Shown in pieces: positions 24,202-36,515 of a stretch of DNA of 64,000 nucleotides. The translations under genes were made by a program, and so were the position numbers. The first letter of the stretch is position 1, and every line of letters starts with the position of its first letter. Origin of the DNA: Ampelocalamus luodianensis (taxonomy: Eukaryota; Streptophyta; Magnoliopsida; Poales; Poaceae); the NCBI GenBank assembly GCA_036346255.1, contig JAYEVH010000073.1:186001-250000 (forward strand). The letters run 5' to 3'. The notes beneath the pieces are model-generated. The model ran no database searches, had not been told where the DNA came from, and saw nothing but the letters and a program-made list of their open reading frames with translations.

Positions 24202-27200
24202 ATGGCGTCGTCGGAGGCCGACGAAGACCAGCTCTTGAAGAGCTTCCTCGCCGAGGTTAGCGAGGCCGAGCGCGAAAACGAAGTCCACAGGTACCTTGCC
24301 CCCTCCCCCCCAAATCTCCCCTTTCCCCGAACGCTTTCATTTACTGGCAGATCCTGTTTCGGGTCTCGTAGCTTCAGATCCCCCGTCGCGCCATTCTTGT
24401 CCAGTGTGCGACGTGGTAGATGTAACCGCAGTTTGGTGCTAAATTTCGGTGGGAGGTGGGGGATCCCCTTCAGCTCCGCGTGAACCCTAGGTTGGAATCG
24501 TACGGTTCGTTCACTTGTTCTTAGTTGGGTCCGTCCTGCGATCGAACTATGATTTCTGTGGCTCATGGGCGTCAATTGTACCTGGGATTTCATGTTTCCT
24601 TTTATGAAAATCAGTAGTTTGCGAAAATTTGCCACTTTTACTCCTCCTGTGATGATGATACAATGATCGTTTCTGTTCTGATATGGCCTTATCTGAGGGG
24701 AAACGCTTTGTCGTGGAGGTCCTGGAGACTTGCAGGCACAGAGTTGGAGCTGCTCGAGTTTGGTTGGCATGTGCCGAACCTGTTGAGCTAATGTTGTGCA
24801 AATTTTGGTCTAATTTTAAGTCTCGCGTTTATCTCTTTGCCTGATTGTACTCGGGAATTCGTGTCTTGAAGCACACTCTAGCTTCAAAAATTTCTTATTT
24901 TTAATTGAAATTTGTGGCTTATGAATAGATAATATATATTTTGTTTGCATATGTGAGTCCTTGTAAAGGCAACCTGTTGATGGAGTCCGGAGTGTGCTTC
25001 AAGACCCAAGCAGAAAGCTGAGGTTCCCGACTTATTTCTGTTCTTTGGGCATAAAATCTAGGTTAAACTGAACCTAGACTCGTTGGGTTGTGCAAATTGT
25101 CCTGATTTCTGCTCCTGTGTAGACTTTGCAGCTTTGGATCCATTGCTGCTTCAAAGATTTGATTGCTTGGTTTTTCTTATAGTTTATTTTGGCATGTTAG
25201 AATATCCCTGAGGTAATGATGGTTAGAGCACCTCACAATTTAGAACTGAAATAGTCGGAAATTGTACAAGGGAATGCATTTATACAAGGGAATGCATTTA
25301 GAACCAAGTGGGAAGTCTGAAATGACGTGTGTGTTGAACAGGGAATATTTCTCAGTGTAAAAAAAAAATGAATTTGTAGTTTTGAACTTTCAGACTATTT
25401 CAGTTTCTTTATTATATTTGCCCTTCCTAACACATTCAAAACTTGTCAGGATACTTGGTTGCTTCAAGTTAAACCCTTTTGAGCATCTTAAGTTGTCTTT
25501 TGATTCATCCCCGGATGAGGTCAAGAAGCAATATAGGAAGGTATTAAAACATTGATTTGATATTTAAAAGCTCTTTTGGTTCTCATTTTCTTTTTGTGTG
25601 TAGATACCTAATTGTTGTTACTTCTTGTACCATCTGTAGTTGTCCTTGTTGGTCCATCCTGATAAATGCAAGCATCCGCAAGCACAAGAAGCTTTTGCAG
25701 GTATGCAAACTAACCAATAATAACTGTAGTGGAGCATATGAGATGGAAATTGTTATACATAGTCATACCAGATTGGGAGACAGTATTGCACTGCGTTGCT
25801 ATAGGCCAGATTTGGGACTCTTTTTTAAATGCAACTCCTACAATGATATGAACCATCAAGAAACCAGGTATAAGTTGGTAGTTCTAGATATCAGACTGCA
25901 AAAGGGAGAAAAATACTGGGGCTTGAGGAATGGCATCAAGCCATCAACAAGATCATTGCATGTCAAAAGTAATCACTCTTTGAAGCACTTTATTTTGTTG
26001 TGGGAAAGAGGGACATGATTACATACTGAAAGGAAACTGGAAATGACTTAATTATAATGGTGCCCACAACAAGGTTCAGATAACTAATCACAAATTATAC
26101 CATGGAGAAATCAGTCTAGTAGTGGAATTTATACAATTTTGTTTGTTAAGATGGCAGTAACCTAGGGTATCACTCTAGAATTAGGTATTCTTGTTAATTG
26201 TTATTCCTATAGGAGGTACATTTTTCGAGATGAACCAGGAAATGTAATTGTTAAATTATTTCTTCTTGTAAGAGTTTGACTTCTGTAATTAGCTCTGCCA
26301 CTAAAAGTAACCACTTTTTTGCACTTAAACAACGTGCTACTTTTTCCTATGTCACATCCTTTTGCTTCTCTCATTGCTTCCTCAATGATGTATTTAATTG
26401 ATGGTACCTACTCATAAACAGCTTTGGAAGGCACAGCAGCTTCTACTTGATCTACAGGAAAGAGGGTACATTCTTGATCAAGTTACTGCTGCAAAAGGTG
26501 TGATGTGATCTTTTTGGTGCCTCTTATTTTACACCAACAATGTAATTTTTAATTTGGGTTAGTGATTTGTTCAAATGAAATAGAGAGGAAACGAATTTGA
26601 ACAAAATTTGATGCTCTTTTGTGTTGAAAATTCAGAAGAGCTGAGGGCAAAGAGGAAAAAGGAGCTGAAGAAGGACAGCGCATCCAAGATAAAATCCCAA
26701 GTGGATGAGGTAAGACAATCTCATGCAAGGTGGTGTGAACTTTTATCATCTCCTTTTTTAATAACGTTGAGGACTTGGAGTACAGTGTTCTGAACAAAGA
26801 TGAATGTGAAATATATTAAGACTAGACCCAAACTGGTTTAATTTGAACTAATTAACTGGTTTGGCCAACTCTAAATCATCTTGGGATTAAAACCCGCCCC
26901 TCTGCAGGGATTTCCCTTAACCAGCATTCAGCAGTGTCTGGCCTGGCTGATGCTGCTGGAGTGCTGGTTTCCATCCTTGGTGCAGGCTGCAAATTTGAAC
27001 TTGGTTGTTCATTCTTATTAGTGTGGGATAAACAATCGTGAAAAATACTAGCTGCTTTGTACACCATCCAAAAGCCTGTTGTTTGCTGGAATTTCCTAAT
27101 AACTATGCAGATCTGTGCTGTATGTTTGTCTTTCTGGGTTGACCGTGTGCAGTGATAGATTATTGTAGAAGTCATTACACACTTATGATTGGACTTTAGA

Positions 27201-28698
27201 AACTTGAAAAACAACAGCCTTTCAGAAAGACGAATGCTTCATACATCATGAAAAGTGTCCTTTGCTGGAATCTCAACACCAATTTACAATATCGCAGATC
27301 TGATGTTTTCCTTTTGTATATACCATTGGTTCTATACTTCTATGTTGAAAAAATGTAATGATTATTGTTCTGCAAGATGCTTGGGACATCTTATTGAACT
27401 TCATGCATCTTGATCAATTGAGAACCTCCAATGATTGGCTTGCTTGTGAGTAGGGAAAATACGAAGAGCAGTATGAACGATCAGAAGAATTCCAGCAGCA
27501 GCTAATAATTAAAGTTCGTGAAATTTTAACAGACAAAGAATGGCGCCGGAGGAAAATGCAGATGAGGGTAAGTAAAATGCTTTAAAATTTTCAAATATCA
27601 TCAGTCGAGACATTCACTGTGAGCTATGTTCATGTGCACTGTGCAGATATCAGAGGAAGAAGGAAGACTGAAGAAGGACGAGGAGGAAACAAAAGAAATG
27701 TGGAAGAGGAAGAGAGAACATGAAGAAAAGTGGGAAGAGACCAGAGACCAGCGAGTATGTTTGGTTCATTGTAAAAATTCGAAATTCTTTTGCTATGCAG
27801 CCTTATGAAGCTAAAGTTTTTTCCCCACTTGGTTACTTTCTGTACAAAATTTAAATTCGTGTATGAGATTCAATCACCTATTATTCACACTAAAGATGTA
27901 ATGAAAAGCTGGAAAGGGAAAGATCACATTGCATTAACTAGTGCAGCTGGTATAATCTTAGCATAATCATCAGTAATTAGTTGATAATGTGGTAGTTGGT
28001 ACCTCAGACACTACTTTCAGTTTAAGGATTATTTGAGCTTTACTGTGCTGGTGGAATATTGCTGCCACTTCCATCTCAACTGGGCATCTAATCAATATCC
28101 TTCTCATAATTGGTAGCTGCAAATAAATGATATTTGCCAAATTTTTGTCAATCCGAAGGGAGTATTACATAGTGGAAGGATGAGAGCACCTTTCAAGTGC
28201 ACATAGTATCACGGCGTGATCATAAGTTCAGTGCTGCATTCGTGTGTTACAGTTTTTTTTCTGCATCTATGGTGCTAAGTTTGTTGATCTGTCATAAATT
28301 CCCTGCCACCCAAATCCAGTGCAGTCATCTGTGTTTGTATTTGCGCCATCCAAATCCAGTGCAGCCATTCGTGTTTGTGGCTATTTAAGTAATTCGTTAC
28401 AGTACTGAAAAATTAAAGCCTTGTTGCATTCTTTATTTTACTTGAACGGTTTGAATACAATTGTTTTGGGCACTGACCTAACACCGTATATCTGTGGTAT
28501 GTAGGTCTCTAGCTGGAGGGATTTCATGAAGACAGGAAAGAAGGTTAGAAAGTGCACTTGGGAAGTATCTTCTTGTCCATTAATCTGTAACTTATTGACT
28601 CCTTTCTACAGGGACGGAAAGGCGAAATCAAACCCCCAAAACTTAAGACTGAAGATCCAAACAAATCTTATGTTCAGAGGCCAGTAAAGCGTGGTTAA
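24202..28698 (+). CDS. DNAJC8/SPF31-like J-domain protein, nine exons, apparent frameshift in exon 4
   Basis: Exons: 24202-24290, 25450-25540, 25640-25700, 26422-26497, 26636-26709, 27454-27567, 27647-27754, 28505-28543, 28612-28698; all introns are GT..AG. The ATG opens MASSEADEDQLLKSF. A J domain follows with ILGCFKLNPFEHL and the HPD motif (codons at 25,655-25,663, residues 66-68). A long charged helical region comes next (ELRAKRKKELKKD, KVREILTDKEWRRRKMQMR, ISEEEGRLKKDEEE) and a basic end SYVQRPVKRG. This is the layout of DNAJC8/SPF31, a spliceosome-associated co-chaperone that stimulates Hsp70 ATPase in the nucleus. Oddity: the exons sum to 739 nt, one more than a multiple of three. Exon 3 ends in phase 1 but exon 4 matches the family only in phase 0, as if two bases are missing near 26,427 (ALAKAQQLLL-like start). 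Without them a TGA follows in exon 4. With them the protein would have 246 residues. It is either a recent break or a sequencing error. Confidence 0.9.
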
Positions 28699-29660
28699 GA
28701 GGAATGCTATTAGGTCTGCAATCAAAGAACATCTGGTAGCGATTCTTCTTGCGACCTGATCCAAGCTACAGCCTAGGAAAGCTATCTCGCAGGCTGTAAG
28801 CTTGGTTATGCCTTTGTGTTCCCAGTGTAGTCAGTGGAACAGAACAGATAATTATTGGCAGAATGACCGCATATTCTCTACCTAGAGTGATATTGGATTA
28901 ATGTACTTGTTGGGTAGCCTTACTGAAAAAAGTTAAAAAATTTCTGTTGGAAAAGAACCCCACTGAAGTGAATGTTGAAAGGTCCATTTACACATGATCC
29001 TTGTTTCACCATTCAATGTAAGTAATGCTAATATTTGTCTTAACGGTTTGCTTTCGCTGAGGCACTTCTAGATTTTCTTAGAGAACAATTTGTGATGTGT
29101 TTGTGTTTGTTCGGCTTCGGTGGGAGTGTGAACTGAGGGTGGGAGCATAATAATATAATATACTCTTTGACGTAGGTAAGCTACTCATATGTGTGTATTT
29201 ACTTACTGAATTCTGTGGATAGATAGCTCCAGTATTGACATTCGCAGAGATACAATTCAAAGTTGTTCTATATGCTGAAATATGTCAACCTGCTGTACCT
29301 TTCGGTCGTCATACGAAACAACTGAAAAATCTACTCCATTTCGTCAAGTTCTGACGACATGTCTGGGACTCTGAAGACAACTATGGCTGGGACTTGGGAT
29401 AAAGATGCCATCGACGAGCCCAGTCGCTGCCTCGCTGGCAGTAGCATGTTTGAAATGCAAATGTGGAAGCTTGAAAACTCATACTACATTACAAGTGCCC
29501 CATCGTCAAACTCCATACTCCAACGAATAAACCAGGTAAAAAACGTAGGCTCAAACGCTTATCATGATTCTTCTCATTGTGCTTGATCTTGTGGACTGAC
29601 TCTATTTACATCCAACGTGTTATAATTCAAATTTGTTCTTCCAACGGTTGAGGATGTTTC
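28699..29660 (+). other. 3' UTR and downstream flank of the J-domain gene
   Basis: The 3' UTR begins after TAA 28,696-28,698. aatgta-type polyadenylation-like words occur near 28,975-29,025, but no single site is clear. 29,359-29,586 holds a 75-codon open frame of unknown meaning. The region ends with GTTTC (29,656-29,660), the left target duplication of the solo LTR. Confidence 0.5.
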
Positions 29661-32600
29661 TGTAACGTCCTGTTTTCGGACAAGTATAGTGCTTGCTATT
29701 TCGGTTTCGTTCTTCGCTCGTATGCCAAATAATCAACTAATTTCAAAATCCTCCTAGCTTCTATCTAGGTCGAGTTTGTGTTTCAAACCTTTTTGTAATT
29801 CTTGAATTTGAATTCTCCTTTGTCGGAATTGGGACCTTCTCAAATCTTGCTCTTCTCTCTTTGTAGGCTCAGTCCGTAACCTTCTTTGGGCCAACCCATC
29901 CCTTTTTTATTGGGCTTAGCCCAGCTTTTCCCCCGGCCCACTTGGCCTTCTTCTCCCCTGGGGCAGCCCCTAGCCACCTGCGTGCCGCTCGCACTGGTCA
30001 AGATCCGCGCCGCTGTGCTGCACCACCACCGCCCGAACCTCCCCGGCTGCCTCGCAGCACCCACATCGCCCACTTCAAAGACGCCCGGCCCGCATCCTAT
30101 CCACGCCCTGCACGCCGCACCCGCCGCCAGCGTGTTCTCGTGTGCTCACCTGCCGCTGCACTGCGCGCTGCCAGCCAGACACGCGCGACGCTCGCGTCGC
30201 CCGCGGCGCCCGCATCACCTTGGAGCATGCGCCGCCCACTTGCTCGTCCTCAAGCCGTCCTCGCCGCACCCTCGCTTTGCCCAGTCCAAGCCGTGCACCC
30301 GCCTGCAGCGCTCCACTTGCTCGTCCTAGCCACGACCTCGCTCCACTCATGCCCGCTCAGCGCCGTGTCACCCCGCCTGAGCCCACTTGCCCTGTCCCAT
30401 CCCAGATCCTCCGCTCCCGCCGACACCCCATGCACCCCCCCCCAATGGCTCCACTTCGCTAGCTATAAAGCCCCCCGACACCTCCCTTGCCCTCCCCACT
30501 TGTCCCCTCCCTCCCCAAACAAAGAACCGAGGAGGACTCACCTTGGGTTCCCGCGCCGCTCCGTCTTCCTGTCGCGCTCGAGCCGCCGGGGTCGCCCTCT
30601 TCATCTTCTCTGGCCGCTGCTCGCCGCCGGCCAAGACCGCCTCCCTACGGCGTCGCTCGTCGCCACCGCACCCCCGAGCCTCCTTCTTCCCCCTGTGCAG
30701 CGCTGTCCCCTCATCTCCCCTTCTCCCATTTGCACCGTGGACCAAGCACCCCCTCCCTTTCTTTTTACTGGCAGGCCACCACCCCCTCCCCAGTGGGCCG
30801 TGCGCACATTCTGGCCCAAGGCCTTGGGCTGGGGCAAATCAATGCGCCATGGGCTGTAGCACTCCTAATATCCTTTCTTTTTCTTTTTTGATTTAATTTC
30901 AAAAGAGAGACTTCAAAAATTCATATCCCCTCATTTTTACTCCAAAAATCATAAAACTAGTTTCTAGAATTTTGTAAATTAAAGATCTTGCTAATGGCAT
31001 AGGTCATGTTTTATTTAGAGTTCTTTTGTTGATCCTTTTGTATTTATTGGTTCTTGCTTGCTTATTGTTTCTTTTCCGGTACTTCGTCTGAGTAGAGTTT
31101 GAAGACGCGGGAGACTTTCAACTTGATCGAGCACAAGACTATCAGGACCCTCTTGCCTTTAACCTAGGCGAGTCAATACTTTGATCATATTGAGCCTACA
31201 TTTTATGCCAAGTATATATTATTATGAAATAGCAAATTGCATGCTTTAATTCTTTAAGCAAATGTATGTTAAACCTTAAGATAGTTAAATACCCATTTGA
31301 TGTTTTAATTAATTATTATGCCATCCTTAACAATTTGAATCCCTTAATCCTTGTCACCCTAGTAACTATGTGCTAATACTAGCTATAGCTTGTACTTAAG
31401 CGACATGCTAGTCTTGTTGAGTACCGGATATTAAAATATCCTAATCATCATCTCTTCAAACATAAAAATGAATTTGGGCAGTCATCGTGGGTAAATGACT
31501 GAGATGGTTGAGTTGTTGTATTTTTACTCCTCAAAAAATCCTAATATTACTGTTACTGTCTGGGCGGATAATATGATGGGTCGTATGTTGATGGGTGCTA
31601 ATGTAGCCCAAGAATGTTGATGTGTGGAATGATCCGTCAGACAAACCTAAGGACTTAATCTTGTCATGACCTCCTGTGTAAAACAAGTACAACCACAAGT
31701 CTGCAAACTGTAACTTGACTTAGTAGATTTATTGAACCTTGAAAGTCAGACCCACAGGAGGAACAATAAAGGGTGCAAGCGTGAGCTTGATCACGTTTGA
31801 ATGGGACACCGATGGTGAAGTGCCTTCTACGGCAAGACGTAGGGGGTGACATCCCGCACCAACATATGGGCGTAACCCCATATAGGCGAGATGACAGAAG
31901 GGGCGAGATATTTTGAAAGGTTACTGTGATGGTCGCTCAACTACATGACTAAGGAATCATGTAGGGTAACAAGTATGACTATCTCTTGTGGGTAAAGTGT
32001 ATAACCTCTGCAGAGCCTAAACTGTTTAAACAGCCGCGCCTACAGTCAAAGGCGAACATGAGAATCCTTACTCGAGTTAGTTCTATTTCAAAAACCTTTG
32101 TGGGTGGTATGAAAATGTGGTGGGCTCACCTAGCCCCGATGTTGGATTTTTTTCTCTGAGTGTTCGAACTCAGTGATGTTAGTAATTGGGGATGGACCCA
32201 ATAAAAAAGAAGCATAAGGTAGAGTTTTCGACGGAGGGAACCTTTGCTATTGTTAAATATTGTGCAACTACTCTCTTTAATAAAATACAATTTGGTTAAA
32301 CGCTAAGTGATAGGATTTTATAATTATTATAATTGAAAATATTGCTTTAGCAAATAAAAGAACCCAAGCCATCCTTGTTAGGCCTTGCATGTATATTATT
32401 GCATTGTGTGTTGGCTCACGAGCACGGAAGTTGTGCTCATCCTCGCTCTCTCTCCCTTAAAACCCTCAGAAGCAGAAAATCCTGGAGATTACGACTACTA
32501 CGAGGATCCAGAAGTTGGAGGCCCAGGAGATGATGAAGCGTAGTGTAGTCTTTAACTGTTCTAGTCTCACTCCAGTCCAGTTGACTCCGTTGGTGCTTAC

Positions 32601-32930
32601 GTGCATCTAATATTATCCAAGTCTTTAGTTAATATCGGACGCACACGGTTTCCCCAGTCGTTTGCCTGTGGAGAGACGTGCTCTCACCCTTTTACTTCCG
32701 TTGCCGCCTCCGTTTTTGTAATGTAATCAGTATTGGTCTGTTCGGCCCTTATTGTAAAACCTGACCCGGCGCGGTCTATGTAAACTTTGATGTGCTAAAT
32801 TAATGAATGGTATGGTTCTACGCCATGTATGAATTGATTCAGTAATGTATTCTGTGAGTGCTAGCTACTGATCCAGAGAATAACACAGTGTTTCACAGAG
32901 GATTCTGAATTACGAAATCCGGGCTTGACA
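29661..32930 (+). mobile_element. Solo LTR, 3,270 bp, of a long-LTR gypsy family (RIRE3-like)
   Basis: It starts TGTAACGTCCTGTTTTCGG and ends GAAATCCGGGCTTGACA, and is flanked on both sides by GTTTC (29,656-29,660 and 32,931-32,935). No internal region or second LTR is present, so this is a solo LTR left by unequal or intra-element recombination. The very long LTR, GC-rich promoter part with a TATAAAG box near 30,466 and the (C)TTGACA end are as in long-LTR rice gypsy families; the RIRE3-like label is from memory. The long open frame inside it (29,942-30,859) is low-complexity Pro/Ala/Arg sequence and is not called as a gene. Confidence 0.85.
30464..30471 (+). promoter_or_regulatory. TATA box within the solo LTR
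   Basis: CTATAAAG lies about 800 bp into the LTR, followed by a C-rich tract. This position fits the LTR promoter. Confidence 0.5.
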
Positions 32931-32935
32931 GTTTC

Positions 32936-33079
32936 CTTCTGACTTCTGAGGCCAACACTTGAAAGACAAGCTTGTTTGCCCTTCTGATGATCATACAACG
33001 ACTGAAACAATTGGCATAATTTCGTATAGCGCATGTTCATCATGCATGCATGTACCCTTGCAAAGCTATCAATAGTTCA
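32936..33079. other. Short flank between solo LTR and LINE
   Basis: No gene is visible; unassigned DNA that continues the J-domain gene's downstream flank. Confidence 0.4.
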
Positions 33080-34020
33080 ATAGTACAATGTCTTTCGCAT
33101 AGCGGCCAGGAAGAACAGAACGGTGAGGGAGGCACTAGAAGGAAATTCTTGGATCGCTGACTTTAGGCGAAGGATCATAGAGAATTACATCCTAGAATTT
33201 GTGAACCTATATGGCCGAGTCGCGCAGGTGGCACTCACTCCCGAAATACCGGACGATATCACTTGGAAATGGACCGCGACAGGCACATACACTGCAGGTC
33301 AGCTTATAAGGCGCAGTTCGTGGGAGCCATAGAGAGGCCCTATGTCAGTCTTTTCTAGAACTCTTGGGCACCGCAAAAGTGTAAATTTTTTGCATGGCTC
33401 GTCGTTCAGGAAAGGATTCCAACGGCGGATATTCTAACAGTAAGACATATACAAAATGATTTCTGGTGCCCTCTTTGCACTGTAAACCCAAAAATAGCAA
33501 GACACCTACTTATCAACTGTGCCTACACAAAGAGGTTGTGGAATGCTATAGCATCTTGGTCAAATCATACTAGCATTTTACCAATGCAAGGGGACACCCA
33601 CGAATCGGTTTTGCACTGGTGGATAGAAACATCGAAAAAAGGAAGTAGCGGTGAGCAAAAACGGCCAAAGTTCCTTAATTATGCTCACCTTCTGGCAAAT
33701 CTGGAAAGAAAGGAACAGGAGAATTTTCAAGGCATAAAGGAATGAGGCAATTGGGCTGGTAGCAATAGTTAAAGAAGAAGCCCGAGCATGGATTCTAAGT
33801 GGGGCAAGCACCGCGACATATCTTCCTCGAGCGCGACGCGCTTTCTTAACCCAGTTTTGAGTTCCTTGGGTCCTTGTTTTTCTTTTTTCTTTTGTTATCT
33901 TTTGTTTTGTTCTCGTTTGTTCTTCTACGCCCTGTTTACATGACTTTTTTAAATTTTGAACTTCGTTTCTCTTTCCGTCTTTAACGCAGTATTGGTAGTT
34001 CCCTGCCTCGCCTTAAAAAA
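33080..34020 (+). mobile_element. 5'-truncated L1-type LINE (ORF2 C-terminus and 3' end)
   Basis: The fragment encodes the end of a non-LTR retrotransposon ORF2. NRTVREALEGNSWIADFRRR lies near 33,116. TPEIPDDITWKWTATGTYTA follows near 33,240, then after a frame change AYKAQFVGAIERP. The zinc-binding region (zf-RVT) lies at about 33,360-33,545, with FFAWLVVQERIPTADIL, FWCPLCTVNPKIARHLLINC and YTKRLWNAI. A second frame change near 33,690 leads to FWQIWKERNRRIFKA and the C-terminus near 33,845. The 3' end lies near an A-rich cttaaaaaacaatc at about 34,010. Endonuclease and RT core are absent, as expected for incomplete target-primed reverse transcription. Confidence 0.85.
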
Positions 34021-34678
34021 CAATCTTTTCAGTTATCTGGGAAAAGGAGAAATCTGGTACTACAGCTGCTACTCCAACACTAGAATATTTGGATCCCATG
34101 CATAGAGCAAGCGCAAGTTGGCCAGCTATTTCCCACTGAAGCGTTATCTGTCTGTCGCCTCCTTCCTTTATCTCCAACGTTCAGGCGACGCACCAGCCCA
34201 AAGGCCGGCCATACGTCCACCCTGATGACAGTCTGTAACCGCCCAGTGGAGCCCATGCTGCCCCCTTCGCCGACGTACGTCCCTCGCCCCTACTCCTGGA
34301 ATTATTAAGCGAGAGCCCTTTGATGGGAGCGAGACGGTCATCAGCATCGGTCGCCGTTCCTCAACGCGTGGACGTGAGACCGATCGTTAGTTCGCCCCAA
34401 CTCACCGTAAGCCGTGACAGGAGCAAGGCAGGCATGGCATGACGAGGGGAGGCCAGGGCACCGGTGCGTTGCGTTGCGTGGCCTCCTCCGGCCGGGTGGG
34501 TGCGCCCAATCTCCTGAGTTATGATTGTGCCACGAAAATGAAAGGAAAAACGCGCGGGGACCGTGCCGTGGCCCCAGCTCCACAAATCCGTGAGCCGCCG
34601 CCGCCGCCTCCATGCACCCACATCCCACAGGGGTGATGTACTGATGTGAGCAGAGCGAGCTGGTTCGCTCCACGGCTC
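34021..34678. other. Unassigned, moderately GC-rich region
   Basis: No gene is recognised. 34,340-34,670 is GC-rich and open on both strands in short, overlapping frames with no family match. Confidence 0.3.
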
Positions 34679-35612
34679 CAGGGCCGGTCCTGGTGTTTGG
34701 TGGGCCCTAGGGCAAACTAAAAACAAGGGCACTTTATTCAAATTTACATGCAGTTTGTATTTTGAAATGTCAAGGCTAATTTTTTTCAGGAAGTACATGG
34801 AAAAAAAACCTAGACTAATTATGAGAAATGAAAACTAATTACAACACGTCCAAGTAAAGATAAAGCTCCAACCTAAATACGAAACACACCGTGGATTAAA
34901 AAAGATTATATAAAATCATAATCAACCTAAATACGAAATGTTTGATAATAACATGATGTATTACCCAACATATTTAAGCCTCATTTGGAAAACATGATTT
35001 TTTTTTCCTCCAGATCTTATGCCAGCTGAACTGTTTCTTACAAAATTCCTCTGAAATTCTTGCATTTCAAATAGACACTTAACTATGTGAAATTGTGTGC
35101 TACCACATTCCCCAAATCATTAACTCTCTCAAACCTAATGGAGATCTTCAAAAATCAAATGAATAACAACTAACAAAACTGAAACTATAAGCAATGATTG
35201 GCTCCCGTTTTGAACGCATTTGTAGTCTGATCGATGTTTAAGAGTGAATGAGTTAAGGAAAAAAGTGAAGGAGATGACCTAAAAAAAATAGAGTAGAATA
35301 CGAGCAAATACCACAAGTTTAATGAATTTGCTGTGTTTTCCTCCTTTGACACTGCCGAACGGAAGCTACCGACCTACGGTGGTAGCGTTTTGGGTAGAAG
35401 GGATTCAACAAACAGAACTACTCGTCCATTGTTGTTCCAGCAGCGAGCCAACGACTACGGGCTAATGGGCCTATAGTATATGCTTATCCAGAGTATAAGA
35501 TAATTAAATATACATATACAGGAGAAATGACTAAACAGCCTCAAGTTGGGCCCCCCTTTGGTCGTGGGCCCTGGGCAGGGCCAGCGGGGCGGCAGCCGCC
35601 TCGCTGGCCCTG
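34679..35612. mobile_element. hAT-like non-autonomous element (CAGGGCC...GGCCCTG)
   Basis: The left end reads CAGGGCCGGTCCTGGTG with ggtgggccctagggcaaac just inside. The right end reads gtgggccctgggcaggg...CTGGCCCTG. These match inverted ends of a common grass hAT-type element, and the body is AT-rich without coding capacity. No clean 8-bp target duplication was found (cacggctc left, ctctagga right), so the ends may be rearranged. Confidence 0.5.
35576..35612. repeat. 37-bp hairpin at the right end of the hAT-like element
   Basis: CAGGGCCAGCG and CGCTGGCCCTG are perfect inverted copies 15 bp apart and can form a stable stem. This is seen directly in the sequence. Confidence 0.75.
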
Positions 35613-35989
35613 CTCTAGGAATGGTCTGGTTCACTCTAGGGGACTAGAATTTTTTTACAAAAGGACGTGAATGATTTGTAGCTTTAGCCACACATTGTCA
35701 GGTAGGGGGTGAGCGTCATGAGCAAGTGGCTCCTCAACCTTGTTGCGTTTTCCGTCTTCAATTTGCTCTTGGAAAGGCGGTGGGCTCTAGGGAGTAAAGC
35801 AAAGCAGGTTTAGAGCTTGGTAGTGGGCACTAGAGGTCGGGGGTCATGGATCCATGCTAGCTCTAAAGGTTGGGTTAATGATAAATGATGTCTTGTGTGT
35901 TCGTTTATGCATTAACAAGTAGTCTATCTGTTTGGTGTCTGAATGCTTAGGTAAATGCTCAGGTCCTATTTGGAACTTATGGTACCTAA
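35613..35989. other. Unassigned spacer
   Basis: No gene or recognised element. It ends in GTACCTAA (35,982-35,989), the left target duplication of the next MITE. Confidence 0.4.
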
Positions 35990-36141
35990 CAGTGGCGGAC
36001 CTAGAACTAAAATTTAGAAGATGCTAATGAGACTTATTCATCTTCTTACGGCTTACCGAATGCTGAATTACCGGTCAACGGTAGTGAATGTTTGGTGCTT
36101 GAGGTACACCATGAGCCATACGCCCCTTAGATCCGCCCCTA
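35990..36141. mobile_element. hAT-type MITE, 152 bp
   Basis: Inverted ends CAGTGGCGGACCTAG and (reverse of the right end) TAGGGGCGGATCTAA, flanked by 8-bp GTACCTAA and GTTCCTAA (7 of 8 match). The left end resembles the reversed right end of the MITE at 36,634-36,922, suggesting one family. Confidence 0.7.
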
Positions 36142-36208
36142 GTTCCTAAATTAAGGAATTACGAAGGAAGGCATTCACGATGAAGCATGAATTTTACAAT
36201 TAGGGTCG

Positions 36209-36437
36209 TGCTTCGGTATACATCTTTTCAAACAGTTTACATATCTTAAAGCAAAAGTAGTTAATATTAGGTGGGTTATGGACAACGGGGGGAGATTTAG
36301 CACCTCGCTAGCATCTTTTTGGCGCAACGCAAAAGAGCTTAACCACAAAAGGTTGCCATTATTGTGAGGTCCTATGGGATAAAATGGGGGCCACGGGTGC
36401 TTCAACAGCTAAGAAACTTTCTTAAAGAAAGGTTGCC
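36209..36437. mobile_element. Degenerate MITE related to the one at 55,462-55,713
   Basis: The left end tgcttcggtatacatctttt, followed by cagtttac and agttaatattaggtggg, matches the reversed right arm of the 55.5-kb MITE. The right side aaactttcttaaagaaagg resembles that element's other arm. The centre is different and partly GC-richer. Confidence 0.5.
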
Positions 36438-36515
36438 GGTAAACAACTAAATATATATACTCCTGTGCGCGAAGGAACTTTAATTATTCGCCCGGCAATT
36501 GGCAATTTGGCATTT

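Noticed and set aside
24108..24770. 220-codon minus-strand open frame over the first exon of the J-domain gene
   Set aside because: It runs antisense across a well-supported exon and its intron, with no recognisable domain; a chance frame in GC-rich sequence.
25557..26018. 153-codon open frame inside the J-domain gene
   Set aside because: It overlaps exon 3 in a different frame and is otherwise intronic, with clear GT..AG sites around the real exon.
29942..30859. 305-codon open frame, Pro/Ala/Arg-rich
   Set aside because: It lies wholly in the GC-rich promoter part of the solo LTR. All frames on both strands are open there, composition explains it, and no domain is visible.
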